From Lichenicola sp964236105 (GTDB lineage Bacteria > Pseudomonadota > Alphaproteobacteria > Acetobacterales > Acetobacteraceae), in contig CAXSBC010000006.1 of assembly GCA_964236105.1 (NCBI GenBank), positions 186,001-250,000 on the forward strand: a stretch of 64,000 nucleotides of DNA, in the 5' to 3' direction. A program made the translations under genes and the position numbers. Below are positions 51,734-60,606 of this stretch, in pieces (the stretch's first letter is position 1; every line of letters starts with the position of its first letter). Under the pieces are notes generated by a model, which had not been told where the DNA came from, did not search any database, and saw only the letters and a program-made list of their open reading frames with translations.

Positions 51734-53038
51734 ATGAAGCCGCCGCGTCAGCTCCGCCTCAACGTCAACCTGCTCAATTCCGGCGCCCATCCGCTTGCCT
51801 GGCGCAGCCGGCAGGGCAACCCGCGCGCCTGCATCGAGCTTGGCCACCATCTCGAGGTGGCGCGCCTGGCCGAGCGCGGGCGGCTGGATGCGGTGTTCCT
51901 GGCGGACCAGCTCTCGATCAATGCCGGCATCGACGAGACGCCGGGCTGGGGCTGGCTCGATCCGGTCGCGGTGGTGCCGGCCATGGCGGCGGCGACCACG
52001 CATGTCGGCTTCATCCTCACCGCCAGCACCACCTTCGGCCACCCCTACCCGCTCGCGCGCACCCTGTGCTCGCTCGACCATGTCAGCGGCGGGCGCGTCG
52101 GCCTCAACCTGGTCACGACGATGGCCGAGGCGGCTGCGGCCAATTTCGGCACCGCGATGCCGCCGGCGCACGAGCGCTACGAGCGCGCGGCCGAGTTCGT
52201 CGCGGTGCTGCAGGCGCTGTGGGCGAGCTGGGAGGCGGAGGCCTTCGATCCGGACCCGGCCGGCGCCCGCTTCGCCGACATGAGCCGCATCCACCCGATC
52301 GCGCATCGCGGCCGCCATTTCACCGTGCGCGGACCGCTGCAGCTGCCGCGCTCGCCGCAAGGGCGGCCGCTGCTGGTGCAGGCCGGCGGCTCGGACGAGG
52401 GCCGGGCGCTGGCGGCCGCGACCGCCGACGGGGTGTTCAGCGTGGCGCAGGATCGCGACACGGCGGTCGGCTTCCGCGACGACCTCCGCGCCCGGGCGGC
52501 GGCACGGGGCCGCGATCCGGACGACGTCGCCATCCTGCCGGGCCTGATCACCGTGATCGGCGACAGCGACGCGGCGGCGCAGGCGCGGCTGGCTGAGCTC
52601 GATGCGCTGGAACCGCCGCAGCGCATGCTGGAACGCTTCGCGCGACGGTTCGGGCTCGATCCGGACCGGCTGTCGCTCGACCGGCCGGTGCCGGACTCGC
52701 TGCTGGACCGGGCCGCGGCCGCCGGCGGCTCGAGCGGGTTCCGCGACGCCTCGCTGTCGCTGCTGCGCGACCGGACGCTGACGGTGCGGCAGGTGATCGC
52801 CCGGGGAACCGCGCATCGGATGGTGGTGGGCGGCCCGGAGCGGATCGCAGACAGCATGCAGGACTGGTTCGAGGCCGGCGCCGCCGACGGGTTCAACGTG
52901 ATGTGCGACGTCTATCCGGACGGGCTGCGAGCGCTGGTGGAGCAGGTGGTCCCGATCCTGCAGTCACGCGGATTGTTCCGACGCGAGTACGAGACCGCGA
53001 CGCTGCGCGCGCACTACCGGGGCGGCGGCCTGTCCTGA
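51734..53038 (+). CDS. Flavin-dependent monooxygenase, NtaA/SnaA/DszA (LLM) family
   Basis: A 434-residue bacterial-luciferase-fold monooxygenase using FMNH2 from a partner reductase. Family motifs are LGHHLEVARLAERGRLDAVF, FGHPYPLARTLCSLDHVSGG, RVGLNLVTTM, HERYERAAEFVAVLQALW and GRPLLVQAGGSDEGRALAA. The N-terminus LRLNVNLLNSGAHPLAWR is typical. Such enzymes act on chelators, alkanesulfonate-like compounds or dibenzothiophene sulfone; the substrate is unknown here. No reductase or transporter gene is next to it. Confidence 0.9.
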   Translation: MKPPRQLRLNVNLLNSGAHPLAWRSRQGNPRACIELGHHLEVARLAERGRLDAVFLADQLSINAGIDETPGWGWLDPVAVVPAMAAATTHVGFILTASTTFGHPYPLARTLCSLDHVSGGRVGLNLVTTMAEAAAANFGTAMPPAHERYERAAEFVAVLQALWASWEAEAFDPDPAGARFADMSRIHPIAHRGRHFTVRGPLQLPRSPQGRPLLVQAGGSDEGRALAAATADGVFSVAQDRDTAVGFRDDLRARAAARGRDPDDVAILPGLITVIGDSDAAAQARLAELDALEPPQRMLERFARRFGLDPDRLSLDRPVPDSLLDRAAAAGGSSGFRDASLSLLRDRTLTVRQVIARGTAHRMVVGGPERIADSMQDWFEAGAADGFNVMCDVYPDGLRALVEQVVPILQSRGLFRREYETATLRAHYRGGGLS

Positions 53039-53193
53039 CGCCGCGGCGATCGGACCGTCCGCTTCCGCCGGCGCGTCAGATGCTGGCGCTGGTGCCAGCG
53101 CAGCGGCGCCCGCCATCAGGAACCGGTGGGATGTATCGCCGTGTGCGCCGTCACCTGTCGCGGTCGTTCTTCAGCGAGATCTCCGACAACGAC

Positions 53194-53222
53194 AAAGGGA
53201 GGAGAGCCGTAGCCCTCCTCCC
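53194..53222 (-). terminator. Intrinsic terminator of the manganese catalase gene
   Basis: On the minus strand GGGAGGAG and CTCCTCCC form an 8-bp stem around a 10-base loop, followed by TTTG. It lies about 38 nt after the catalase stop. On the plus strand no T-run follows, so it works mainly for the minus strand. Confidence 0.65.
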
Positions 53223-53259
53223 CCGCGTCGATCTCGAAACGTCGTGACGCAGCCTGGAT

Positions 53260-54183
53260 CTAGCGGGACGCCTTGTAGAGCTTCGCTGCGATCTCGAACA
53301 TCTCCTCGGGCGCGTAGTCCGGGGTGAAGGCCGACGGCACGCCGGTCAGCTGATGGATCTTGCCGCCTTCCGGCATGCCGTCCACAACCGTCAGCTCGCC
53401 CGGCGGATCGCCCGGCAGGGCCATCTCGCCATTGCCCCAGATGCCCGACATCTCCTTGTAGTCGCTGGGGCTGAACGTATACAGCCGGCGATGCGAGCCC
53501 TCGTCCAGATACTTCTGGCACTCGGGGATCTTGGACAGGTTGATGTTCGGCGTGGGCAGGAACTTCTCCAGCTCGACGCCGGTGATCTTCTTCAGCGCCA
53601 GCGCATAGGCATGCGCATGCACCGAGCCGCGCACCAGCAGGTAGCCGCAGACCTCTCGGCCGGTGGGGTCCGACAGCGTCTCGTAGACGCGCAGCTTGTG
53701 CAGGCGCGCGCCGCACTCGAGGTGGAAATTGTGCAGCAGATCGACGACGACGTTGCCGGTGCTGGTCACGAAGTCGTTGTTCCAGGAGGCGCCATTGCTG
53801 TTGATCGGCGAGGAGCCGCCGCCGCCGGACAGGAAGGTCGCCGCCAGCCGGACGTCCTTCATGGCCTCGTACGGTGCGTCCGAGATGTCGCCGCCGTCCT
53901 TGGTGTCGCCGTTATTGTCCGGACCGTTGTTCAGCATGGCGACGCCGTTGCTGACCAGCTCGATATGGCCAAGCTCCTCGGCGGTGATGCTGGCCACCAG
54001 GTTGTAGAACGGGCGCAGCTTGTCCTTGCTGCGGAAATTGAAGCTCTGGAACATGTAGTTCCCAAGCGTGGACATCTCGCCATACTTGCCGCCCAGAAGT
54101 TCCTGCAGGGCGGCTGCCGCGTTCGGATCCTTCTTCTTGGGTGCGGGAAGCTCCGCCTGCAGCTTGTCGATTCTGAGAAACAT
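53260..54183 (-). CDS. Manganese catalase
   Basis: A non-heme dimanganese enzyme that dismutates hydrogen peroxide. The 307-residue product has metal ligands in GGKYGEMSTL (Glu36), SITAEELGHIELVSNG (Glu70, His73), HNFHLECGARLHKLRVYE and VRGSVHAHAYALAL. The length and the C-terminal segment (RRLYTFSPSDYKEMSGIW) match the family. The ATG at 54183 follows GGAG at 8 bases; a GTG one codon upstream is an alternative. It stands alone with its own terminator. The hybrid kinase begins 97 bp upstream on the same strand. Confidence 0.96.
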   Translation of the reverse strand: MFLRIDKLQAELPAPKKKDPNAAAALQELLGGKYGEMSTLGNYMFQSFNFRSKDKLRPFYNLVASITAEELGHIELVSNGVAMLNNGPDNNGDTKDGGDISDAPYEAMKDVRLAATFLSGGGGSSPINSNGASWNNDFVTSTGNVVVDLLHNFHLECGARLHKLRVYETLSDPTGREVCGYLLVRGSVHAHAYALALKKITGVELEKFLPTPNINLSKIPECQKYLDEGSHRRLYTFSPSDYKEMSGIWGNGEMALPGDPPGELTVVDGMPEGGKIHQLTGVPSAFTPDYAPEEMFEIAAKLYKASR

Positions 54184-54280
54184 CACGTGAACTCCTGTGG
54201 CGACGGTGCAACGGCAGGGTTCCAGGGCGGTTGCGGCCGATCAGCCCGTACACGCAGATGCGACCGGGAACCGCGTCGGT

Positions 54281-56503
54281 TCAGTCGGCGCGTCGCGGAC
54301 GCAGATCGACCACCGTGTTCCTGGCGGTCGTGCCCCGCCCGAGCACGTCCGCGACCTTGCGCGCGAGCTCCTCGCGCTTGAACGGCTTGGTGACGAGCTG
54401 CACCCCGTCATCCAGCCGGCCGTGATGCACGATGGAATTCTCGGTATAGCCGGACATGTAGATGACCTTCACCTCCGGACGCATCGCGGTGATGCGCTCG
54501 GCGATCTCGCGTCCGCGCAGCGTGCCCGGCAGCACCACGTCCGTCAGCAGCAGATCGATCGTGGCGGCATGCGCGCCGAAGATGCGCAAGGCATGCTCCC
54601 CGTCGGCCGCGTCCAGCACGCGGTAGCCGAGGTCTTCCAGGATCGCCACCGCGATCTCGCGCACGGCGGGCTCATCCTCGACCACCAGCACCGTCGCCTC
54701 GCCGCGCGGCAGGTCGAGCGGGGCGTCGCTGCGCGCCGGCGCGGCGGCGGCGGCCGTCGGCGCGCGCGGCAGATAGAGCCGGACCGTCGTGCCCTCGCCC
54801 GGCTCCGAGTAGATCTTCACATGGCCGCCCGACTGCTTGACGAAGCCGAACACCATGGCGAGCCCGAGCCCGGTGCCCTTGCCATTGGGCTTGGTGGTGA
54901 AGAACGGCTCGAACACCCGTGTCAGCAGCTCCGGCGTCATGCCATGGCCGGTGTCCGACACCGCCAGCATCACGTAGTCGCCCGTCGTCACCTCGTGATG
55001 GGCCCTCGCATAGTCCGCGTCCAGCACCTGGTTGGACAGCTCGATGGTCAGGCGGCCGCCACCGGGCATGGCGTCGCGGGCGTTCAGCGCCAGGTTCAGG
55101 ACCGCGCTCTCGAGCTGCGCCGGATCGGCCATCGCCGGCCAGAGCCTGCCGGCGTCGACATAGCGGATCTCGATATGCGCCCCCAGGGTCCTGCGCATCA
55201 GCGGCACCAGCTCCGGCAGGCTGGCCGTCAGGTCGATCGCCGCCGGCGCCAGCGGCTGCTTGCGCGCGAACGCCAGCAGCTGCGCAGTCAGGACAGCGCC
55301 GCGCTGCGCCGCCCAGGTCGCTCGCTCGATCCGGGCCTGCAGCACCGGATCGCTTGCGAGCCGGGCATGCGTCATCTCCAGGTTGCCCAGGATGACGGTG
55401 AGCAGGTTGTTGAAGTCGTGCGCGATGCCGCCGGTGAGCTGGCCGATCGCCTGCATCTTCTGCGCCTCGCGCAGCACCGCCTCGGCCTGGGCGCGCTTGG
55501 TCATGTTGGTGACGGTGAGCACGAAGCCGCCATCGGGCATCGGCGAGCGGCGCAGCTCGAGCTGCTCGCCGTCGGAGCGGACGCGCTCGTACACCACCGG
55601 CTCGCCCGGACGCAGCGTGGCGTGGCGGATCTGCGCCTCGCTTTCCAGAATTGCCGTCCCGTTCTCGCCGACGGTCTGCTCCTCGAAGGCGGCGTAGGGC
55701 GTGCCGATACGCACCATCGCCTTGGGCAGGGCAAGCAGGGCCTGGAAGCATTCGTTCCAGTTCGCCAGCTTCCGGTCGGCGTCGAAGACCGCGACACCCT
55801 GGCTCAGACTGTCGAGCGACGCCCGCAACTGCAGCACGGCGGTGCGCTGCTCGGCCTCGGCCCGGTAGATATCCCACCAGGCGCGGTGCAGCATCCGCGC
55901 TGCCCAGAGCAAGGCCAGCAGGGCGGTGGCGATCCCGCCCAGCAGCAGCATGCGCGCCCGGACGCCACGACGATCGGCGACGGCGAGCCGCTGCGCCAGC
56001 AGACCCTCCTCCTCCGCCGTCATGCTGGTGAGGTCGACCTCGAGCCGCCTCATGTCGTTGCGGCCCGCATCCGTCTGCACGATCCGCATCGCCGCATCCA
56101 GTCCCGCCGTCCTGCGGAGCTCGATGGTCTGCGCCAGCTCGTCGAGCTTGTGCTGCAGCACCGGCGACAACGCCTGCAGACGCGCCTGCTCGCCGGGATT
56201 GTCGACCGTCAGCCGCTGCAGCTCGCCCTGCAGGAACAGGACCCGACCGAGCGCCGCCTTGTAGGGCGCGAGGTAATCGTCGCGGCCGGTCAGCAGATAG
56301 CCTCGCTGGCCGGTCTCGGCGTCGCGGATCGCCAGATTGAAGTCCTTGACCCGGCTGATGACGGTGTCGGTGTGCTGCGACCAGAGACGCGCGCTGCGGG
56401 CGGCGTTGATCTGGTCCCAGGTCAGGCCGCTCACCAGCAGCAGGACACCAACCAGGACGGTGAACATCGTCAGGTTGGCGCGCTGGACCAGGGTGCGGCT
56501 CAT
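54281..56503 (-). CDS. Hybrid sensor histidine kinase with CHASE3, PAS and receiver domains
   Basis: A 740-residue membrane sensor. Order: TM1 (about residues 11-27), CHASE3 periplasmic domain (about 30-180, with RDAETGQRGYLLTGRDDYL), TM2 (MLLLGGIATALLALLW), a PAS-like domain (SLDSLSQGVAVFDADRKLAN), HisKA (GGIAHDFNNLLTVILGNLE), ATPase (NLALNARDAMPGGG, VSDTGHGM, GKGTGLGLAMVFG), and a C-terminal receiver (VLVVEDEPAVREIAV, LLLTDVVLP, LVTKPFKREEL). HDFNN-type hybrids often regulate stress or chemotaxis-like outputs. No separate regulator gene is adjacent. Start chosen at MSRTLVQRANL; the longer version has no support. Confidence 0.92.
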   Translation of the reverse strand: MSRTLVQRANLTMFTVLVGVLLLVSGLTWDQINAARSARLWSQHTDTVISRVKDFNLAIRDAETGQRGYLLTGRDDYLAPYKAALGRVLFLQGELQRLTVDNPGEQARLQALSPVLQHKLDELAQTIELRRTAGLDAAMRIVQTDAGRNDMRRLEVDLTSMTAEEEGLLAQRLAVADRRGVRARMLLLGGIATALLALLWAARMLHRAWWDIYRAEAEQRTAVLQLRASLDSLSQGVAVFDADRKLANWNECFQALLALPKAMVRIGTPYAAFEEQTVGENGTAILESEAQIRHATLRPGEPVVYERVRSDGEQLELRRSPMPDGGFVLTVTNMTKRAQAEAVLREAQKMQAIGQLTGGIAHDFNNLLTVILGNLEMTHARLASDPVLQARIERATWAAQRGAVLTAQLLAFARKQPLAPAAIDLTASLPELVPLMRRTLGAHIEIRYVDAGRLWPAMADPAQLESAVLNLALNARDAMPGGGRLTIELSNQVLDADYARAHHEVTTGDYVMLAVSDTGHGMTPELLTRVFEPFFTTKPNGKGTGLGLAMVFGFVKQSGGHVKIYSEPGEGTTVRLYLPRAPTAAAAAPARSDAPLDLPRGEATVLVVEDEPAVREIAVAILEDLGYRVLDAADGEHALRIFGAHAATIDLLLTDVVLPGTLRGREIAERITAMRPEVKVIYMSGYTENSIVHHGRLDDGVQLVTKPFKREELARKVADVLGRGTTARNTVVDLRPRRAD

Positions 56504-56650
56504 GCGAAGACTGGCGTCATGACACTGTCCGGGGCGACCGCCGGCACGACGCCGGCAGACCCCAGGATAGCATGGTCGCAGCAAATTTACCCGGGCGGTT
56601 TCATGCCCGGAGAGCCGGTCCCGCCGGCCGGTCGAGACCGACCCGGACGG

Positions 56651-57703
56651 TCAGCGCGCGTTCGGGCGGCCTGCCTCTGCCAGCTGCTTGGCCCGCGCGC
56701 CCTGGCGCTCGAACATCCAGCCCGGATACTCCCGCGGCAGCGCGCTCGCCTGGTCGAGCCTGTCGAGCTCCTGTTCGCTCAGCTCGATGCCGGCTGCTGC
56801 GATGTTGTCGTCCAGCTGATCGAGGCGCTTGGCGCCGATGATGATGCTGGTGACCACCCTGCGGTGCAGCAGCCAGGCCAGCGCGATCTGCGCCACCGAC
56901 ACCTGGCGCTGCTCGGCCATCGGCTTCATGACGTCGATGCAGTCATAGGCCCGGCCCCGCTCGACGGGCGGGAAATCGAACTGCGCGCGCCGTCCGTCGG
57001 CGTCCTGCTCCTGGTCGCGGGTGTATTTGCCGCTCAGCAGCCCGCCGGCCAGCGGGCTCCAGACCATCAGCCCCAGCGTCTCGTGGCGCAGCATCGGCAC
57101 GATCTCGCGCTCCAGATCGCGCCCGGCCACGGTGTAGTACGCCTGCAGGCTCTCGAAGCGGGCCAGCCCCTCGCGCTCGGAGATGCCGAGCGCCTTGACG
57201 ATCTGCCAGGCCGCCCAGTTGGACACGCCGACATAGCGCACATGGCCGTGCTGCACGAGGATGTCGAGCGCCCGCACCGTCTCCTCGATCGGCGTCGCCG
57301 GATCGAAGCCGTGGATCTGGTACAGGTCGATGTGGTCGAGCTGCAGCCGCTTCAGGCTCGCCTTCACCGCGTCGAGGAGATGGAAGCGCGAATTGCCGCC
57401 GGAATTGTGGCCGGTGCCGGTGCTGCCATAGGCCTTGGTCGCCACCACCACGTTCTCGCGCGGCACCTTCAGGTTGCGCAGCGCCTGGCCGGTGATCTGC
57501 TCGGACAGGCCTTCGGCATAGACGTCCGCCGTGTCGAGGAAGTTGATGCCGGCATCGATCGACCGGCCGACCAGCCGTTCCGCCTCGTCCTGGTTCAGCG
57601 CGCCGATCTTCTGCCACATGCCTTCGCCGCCGCCGAAGGTCATGGTGCCGAGACAGAGTTCCGAGACGAACAGGCCGGTCCGGCCGAGCTTGTTGATGCG
57701 CAT
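56651..57703 (-). CDS. Aldo/keto reductase
   Basis: An NADPH-dependent carbonyl reductase of the AKR superfamily, 350 residues. The catalytic tetrad is visible: Asp and Tyr in FLDTADVYAEG, Lys in VVVATKAYG, His in LYQIHGFDP. The C-terminal cofactor segment is TSIIIGAKRLDQLDDNIAAA. MRINKLGRTGLFVSELCLGT is the usual AKR start. AGGAG precedes a pair of ATGs; the second was chosen. Substrate unknown. A repeat element (57812-57877) lies upstream. Confidence 0.92.
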   Translation of the reverse strand: MRINKLGRTGLFVSELCLGTMTFGGGEGMWQKIGALNQDEAERLVGRSIDAGINFLDTADVYAEGLSEQITGQALRNLKVPRENVVVATKAYGSTGTGHNSGGNSRFHLLDAVKASLKRLQLDHIDLYQIHGFDPATPIEETVRALDILVQHGHVRYVGVSNWAAWQIVKALGISEREGLARFESLQAYYTVAGRDLEREIVPMLRHETLGLMVWSPLAGGLLSGKYTRDQEQDADGRRAQFDFPPVERGRAYDCIDVMKPMAEQRQVSVAQIALAWLLHRRVVTSIIIGAKRLDQLDDNIAAAGIELSEQELDRLDQASALPREYPGWMFERQGARAKQLAEAGRPNAR

Positions 57704-57811
57704 CATGATCTCCTGCATGCAACGGTTCCGGCTACAACGCGCCCGGGACGACATCGTCTCGCGGGCCGGCGGCGATTGCGGCGGACCCGGCACCGCGGGT
57801 ATGGGCGAGGA

Positions 57812-57877
57812 GGCCAGGGCTCTGCCCTGGACCCGCTCAAGGCGGAGCCTTGAGAATCCGATTGTTTTAGGGATCGG
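57812..57877. repeat. Dispersed palindromic repeat, copy B
   Basis: It starts GGCCAGGGCTCTGCCCTGG, like copy A in pbpC, then has a hairpin CTCAAGGC/GCCTTGAG (57836-57854) and CCGAT/ATCGG arms (57858-57877). It is intergenic, upstream of the aldo/keto reductase and downstream of the oxidoreductase on the same strand. Confidence 0.75.
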
Positions 57878-57910
57878 TTTTTGAAGGACGTGGGCTTGGC
57901 GAGGCTGGGG

Positions 57911-59272
57911 TTACTCGGCGGCGATCACGGCGTTCTTGGCGGCCTCGGCGATGGTCGGATGGATGGCCACCGATCCGACGAGCGTGCGGGCCGTCGCTCC
58001 GGCGTTCATCAGCGCGGTGAAGACCTGCACCACCTCCGAGCCGCTGTGACACAGGCACGCAGCACCCAGGAACCGGTCGGTGCCGGCATCGATCACCACC
58101 TTGATGAAGCCGGCGGTCTGGCCGATCTCGCGGGCCTTGCCGCTGCTGGTCATGTCCTTGCGGCCGACCCGGATCGAATGCCCGGCCGCGCGTGCCTCGG
58201 TCTCGGTCAGGCCCACCCGGCCGAGCTCCGGATCGAGGAACATCGCATAGGGCACGATGCGCTCGCTGGTCATGGTGCCGTCGCCGAGGAGCTGGTTCTC
58301 CAGCACCTTGGAGTCGGCATAGGCAGTATGGGTGAAGGCCGGGCCGCCGCGTATGTCGCCCGCCGCCCAGATGCCGGCCGCACTCGTCGCCAGCCGCTGG
58401 TCCGTCTCGATCATGCCGTGCCCGGTCGTCCGCACCCCGAGCGCGTCGAGCCCGAGATCGTCGGTGCTGGGACGACGCCCCGTGGCGACCAGCAGATGCG
58501 TACCCTCCAGCACCGCGCCGTCGACATGCACCCGCACCCCGGTCCCGCCGGGCTCCACCCGCCGGATCTCGACGCCGAGCCGGATGTCGAGTCCCTCCTC
58601 GGCCAGGATGGCGCGGATCGCCTCCGACACGTCCGGGTCCTCGCGCCCTGCCAGCGTCTCGCCGGATTGCAGGATCACCACCTCGGCGCCAAGCCGCCCG
58701 AAGGCCTGGCCGAACTCGAGGGCAAGGTAGCTGCCGCCGATCACGATCAGCCGCTTCGGCAGCGCGTCCAGCTCGATCCAGTTCTCCGCGGTGATGAACG
58801 CGACGCTGTCGAGCCCGTCGATTTTCGGCAGCAGCGAACGCGTGCCGGTATCGAGGACGACGTTGCGCGCCCGGATCGTCTGGCCGTCGACCTCGACCCT
58901 GACCCGTCCGTCGGCATCCCGTCCGGCCAGCCGGCCATGGCCCTGCACCAGACGCGGGTTGGCGCTGCCCTCGAAGCTCTCGTCCAGGCCGGACTTGGCA
59001 TCGGCGACGATCCGCCGGACCCGGTCCATGACCGCCCGGAAATCGACCGCCACCGCCGGAACCCGGATGCCCCAGCGCTCGGCGTGCCGGGCCTGGAAGG
59101 CGATGCCGGCGGAGGCGATGAAGGCCTTGCTGGGCGTGCAGCCGAAGTTGACGCAGGAGCCGCCGAGATGCTCGCGCTCGATCAGCGCCACCTGCTGCCC
59201 CCGGTCCGCCAGCGTGCGCGCCAGCGGCACCCCGGCCTGTCCGCCGCCGATGATCGCGATGTCGACGTCCAT
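57911..59272 (-). CDS. Pyridine nucleotide-disulfide oxidoreductase (mercuric-reductase-like)
   Basis: An FAD/NAD(P)-dependent flavoprotein, 453 residues. FAD motif DIAIIGGGQAGVPLARTLA; redox-active disulfide GGSCVNFGCTPSKAFIASAG; NAD(P) motif LIVIGGSYLALEFGQAFGRL; second FAD motif AAGIWAAGDIRGGPAFTHTA; C-terminal dimer motif GSVAIHPTIAEAAKNAV with the conserved His. It lacks the N-terminal heavy-metal domain and the terminal vicinal cysteines of MerA, so a true mercuric reductase is unlikely. The start has a GGGAGGGGG ribosome site. Physiological substrate unknown. Confidence 0.9.
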   Translation of the reverse strand: MDVDIAIIGGGQAGVPLARTLADRGQQVALIEREHLGGSCVNFGCTPSKAFIASAGIAFQARHAERWGIRVPAVAVDFRAVMDRVRRIVADAKSGLDESFEGSANPRLVQGHGRLAGRDADGRVRVEVDGQTIRARNVVLDTGTRSLLPKIDGLDSVAFITAENWIELDALPKRLIVIGGSYLALEFGQAFGRLGAEVVILQSGETLAGREDPDVSEAIRAILAEEGLDIRLGVEIRRVEPGGTGVRVHVDGAVLEGTHLLVATGRRPSTDDLGLDALGVRTTGHGMIETDQRLATSAAGIWAAGDIRGGPAFTHTAYADSKVLENQLLGDGTMTSERIVPYAMFLDPELGRVGLTETEARAAGHSIRVGRKDMTSSGKAREIGQTAGFIKVVIDAGTDRFLGAACLCHSGSEVVQVFTALMNAGATARTLVGSVAIHPTIAEAAKNAVIAAE

Positions 59273-59364
59273 GCTGTCCCCCTCCCGCCTGCCGCTGTCG
59301 AACGGGCGGGAAGCCGAAGGAGTTGCGACGGCAAGAGCCCCCGCCCCAGCCCCCAACCATCAGG

Positions 59365-59411
59365 TTTCCAAAGGACGACTGTCCTTTGGCGGATCTGGGC
59401 AGGGCCCAGCC
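59365..59411. repeat. Dispersed palindromic repeat, copy C (partial)
   Basis: Two hairpins: CCAAAGGAC/GTCCTTTGG (59368-59389) and CTGGGC/GCCCAG (59395-59409). It shares the CCAAAGG...CCTTTGG element of copy A but has diverged arms. It lies 2 bp after the folB stop and may serve as its terminator. Confidence 0.6.
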
Positions 59412-59412
59412 T

Positions 59413-59808
59413 TCAGGGCTGCCGCCGCTCGATCTCTATCCCCACGGACTCCAGCCCGGCGAACACGTCCAGCTTCTCGACCCGGACCCGCGCCACGCGG
59501 ATGCGGCCATCCGCCAGCACGCCCGCGGCGATCCGCTCGGCCAGGGTCTCCACCAGTCGCACGTGGCCGTCATCGATGATGCGCCGCACCAGCTGCACCA
59601 CGCGCTCGTAGGACACCGTCCGGCTGAGGTCGTCCCGGCCGATCTCCAGTCCCGGCTGGTCCTGTACGCCGAACGCGATGTTCACCCGCACCCGCTGCTG
59701 CACGCCCTGCTCGTGCGGATGCACGCCGATATGCGCCAGCGTCACCAGGTCGCGCAGGAACACGAGGCGCAGCGGCGGATCGTCCGGCCAGGGCGGGAAC
59801 ACGTTCAT
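59413..59808 (-). CDS. folB: Dihydroneopterin aldolase
   Basis: It converts 7,8-dihydroneopterin to 6-hydroxymethyl-dihydropterin in folate synthesis. The 131-residue product shows the FolB core: LRLVFLRDLVTLAHIGVHPH, EQGVQQRVRVNIAFGV, LSRTVSYERVVQLVRRIID, and LVETLAERIAAGVLADGR (catalytic region with the conserved Glu). The start is 3 bp after the SDR stop. Repeat copy C forms its 3' boundary. Confidence 0.92.
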   Translation of the reverse strand: MNVFPPWPDDPPLRLVFLRDLVTLAHIGVHPHEQGVQQRVRVNIAFGVQDQPGLEIGRDDLSRTVSYERVVQLVRRIIDDGHVRLVETLAERIAAGVLADGRIRVARVRVEKLDVFAGLESVGIEIERRQP

Positions 59809-59811
59809 CGC

Positions 59812-60606
59812 CTATTCCACGCCTGCGCCGGCCCGGCCGGGGCCCGCCTGCCACTGCATGTGCTGCCCGCCATCGAGCGCCAGCATCTGGCCGGTCACCG
59901 AGGGCAGGCACAGCAGCGACAGTGCCGCGCGCGCCACCTCGCCCGGGCTGGTGCCGCGGCCGAGCGGCACGCTGGCGCACTGCGCCTGGAACTGCGCCTC
60001 GCTCTGGCGCAGGCTCGGCAGCGCCGGTCCCGGCCCGATCGCGTTCACCCTGATCCGCCGCGGCGCCAGGGCGAGCGCCATCGACTGCGTCAGCGCCCAC
60101 AGTCCGGCCTTGGACAGGCTGTAGGACACGAAATGCGGCGTCGGCGACCAGACACGCTGGTCCAGCATGTTCAGCACCATGCCCTCGGCCCCGTCGGGAA
60201 GGCGGCGGGCGTACTCCTGCATCAGCCGGAACGGCGCGCGCAGGTTGGGCTCGATGTGCCGGTCCCAGGAGGCGCGGTCGGCGTCGTCCCACTCGTCGCG
60301 CTCGAAGGTGCTGGCATTGTTCACCAGCACGCCGAGCGGACCGGTCGCGTCCGTCGCGCGCTGCACCAGCGTGGCGACCTCCGCCTCCCGTGACAGCTCC
60401 GCCTCCAGCAGCACCGCCGTCACGCCCAGTGTCTGGATCGTCTCCAGCGTCTCGCGCGCCTTGCCGTCGCCCGGCCGGCAATGCAGCGCCACCGCGAACC
60501 CGGCCTCGGCGAAGGCCAGCGCCATCGCCCGGCCGAGGCGCGCGCCGCCGCCGGTGACCAGCACGGCGCGCGGGATCGCCGCCGGGATCGGCCAGATCAC
60601 GCTCAC
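59812..60606 (-). CDS. Short-chain dehydrogenase/reductase, possibly a pteridine reductase
   Basis: A 264-residue SDR with the cofactor motif VLVTGGGARLGRAMALAFAE, the NNAS motif VLVNNASTFERDEW, and the catalytic SYSLSKAGLWALTQSMALAL (Tyr-x3-Lys). The GGGARLGRA form and the neighbour folB recall the FolM/PTR1 dihydrobiopterin reductase group, so a role in pterin or folate reduction is plausible. The GTG start overlaps the recR stop (GTGA). Function is inferred from context. Confidence 0.8.
   Translation of the reverse strand: MSVIWPIPAAIPRAVLVTGGGARLGRAMALAFAEAGFAVALHCRPGDGKARETLETIQTLGVTAVLLEAELSREAEVATLVQRATDATGPLGVLVNNASTFERDEWDDADRASWDRHIEPNLRAPFRLMQEYARRLPDGAEGMVLNMLDQRVWSPTPHFVSYSLSKAGLWALTQSMALALAPRRIRVNAIGPGPALPSLRQSEAQFQAQCASVPLGRGTSPGEVARAALSLLCLPSVTGQMLALDGGQHMQWQAGPGRAGAGVE

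Noticed and set aside
54197..57853. Plus-strand frame of 1218 codons opposite the hybrid kinase and aldo/keto reductase
   Set aside because: It spans two unrelated minus-strand genes with strong motifs and has none of its own.
57911..59272. Mercuric reductase and a mercury-resistance locus
   Set aside because: The terminal cysteine pair and metal-binding domain are missing, and no merR, merT or merP is nearby.
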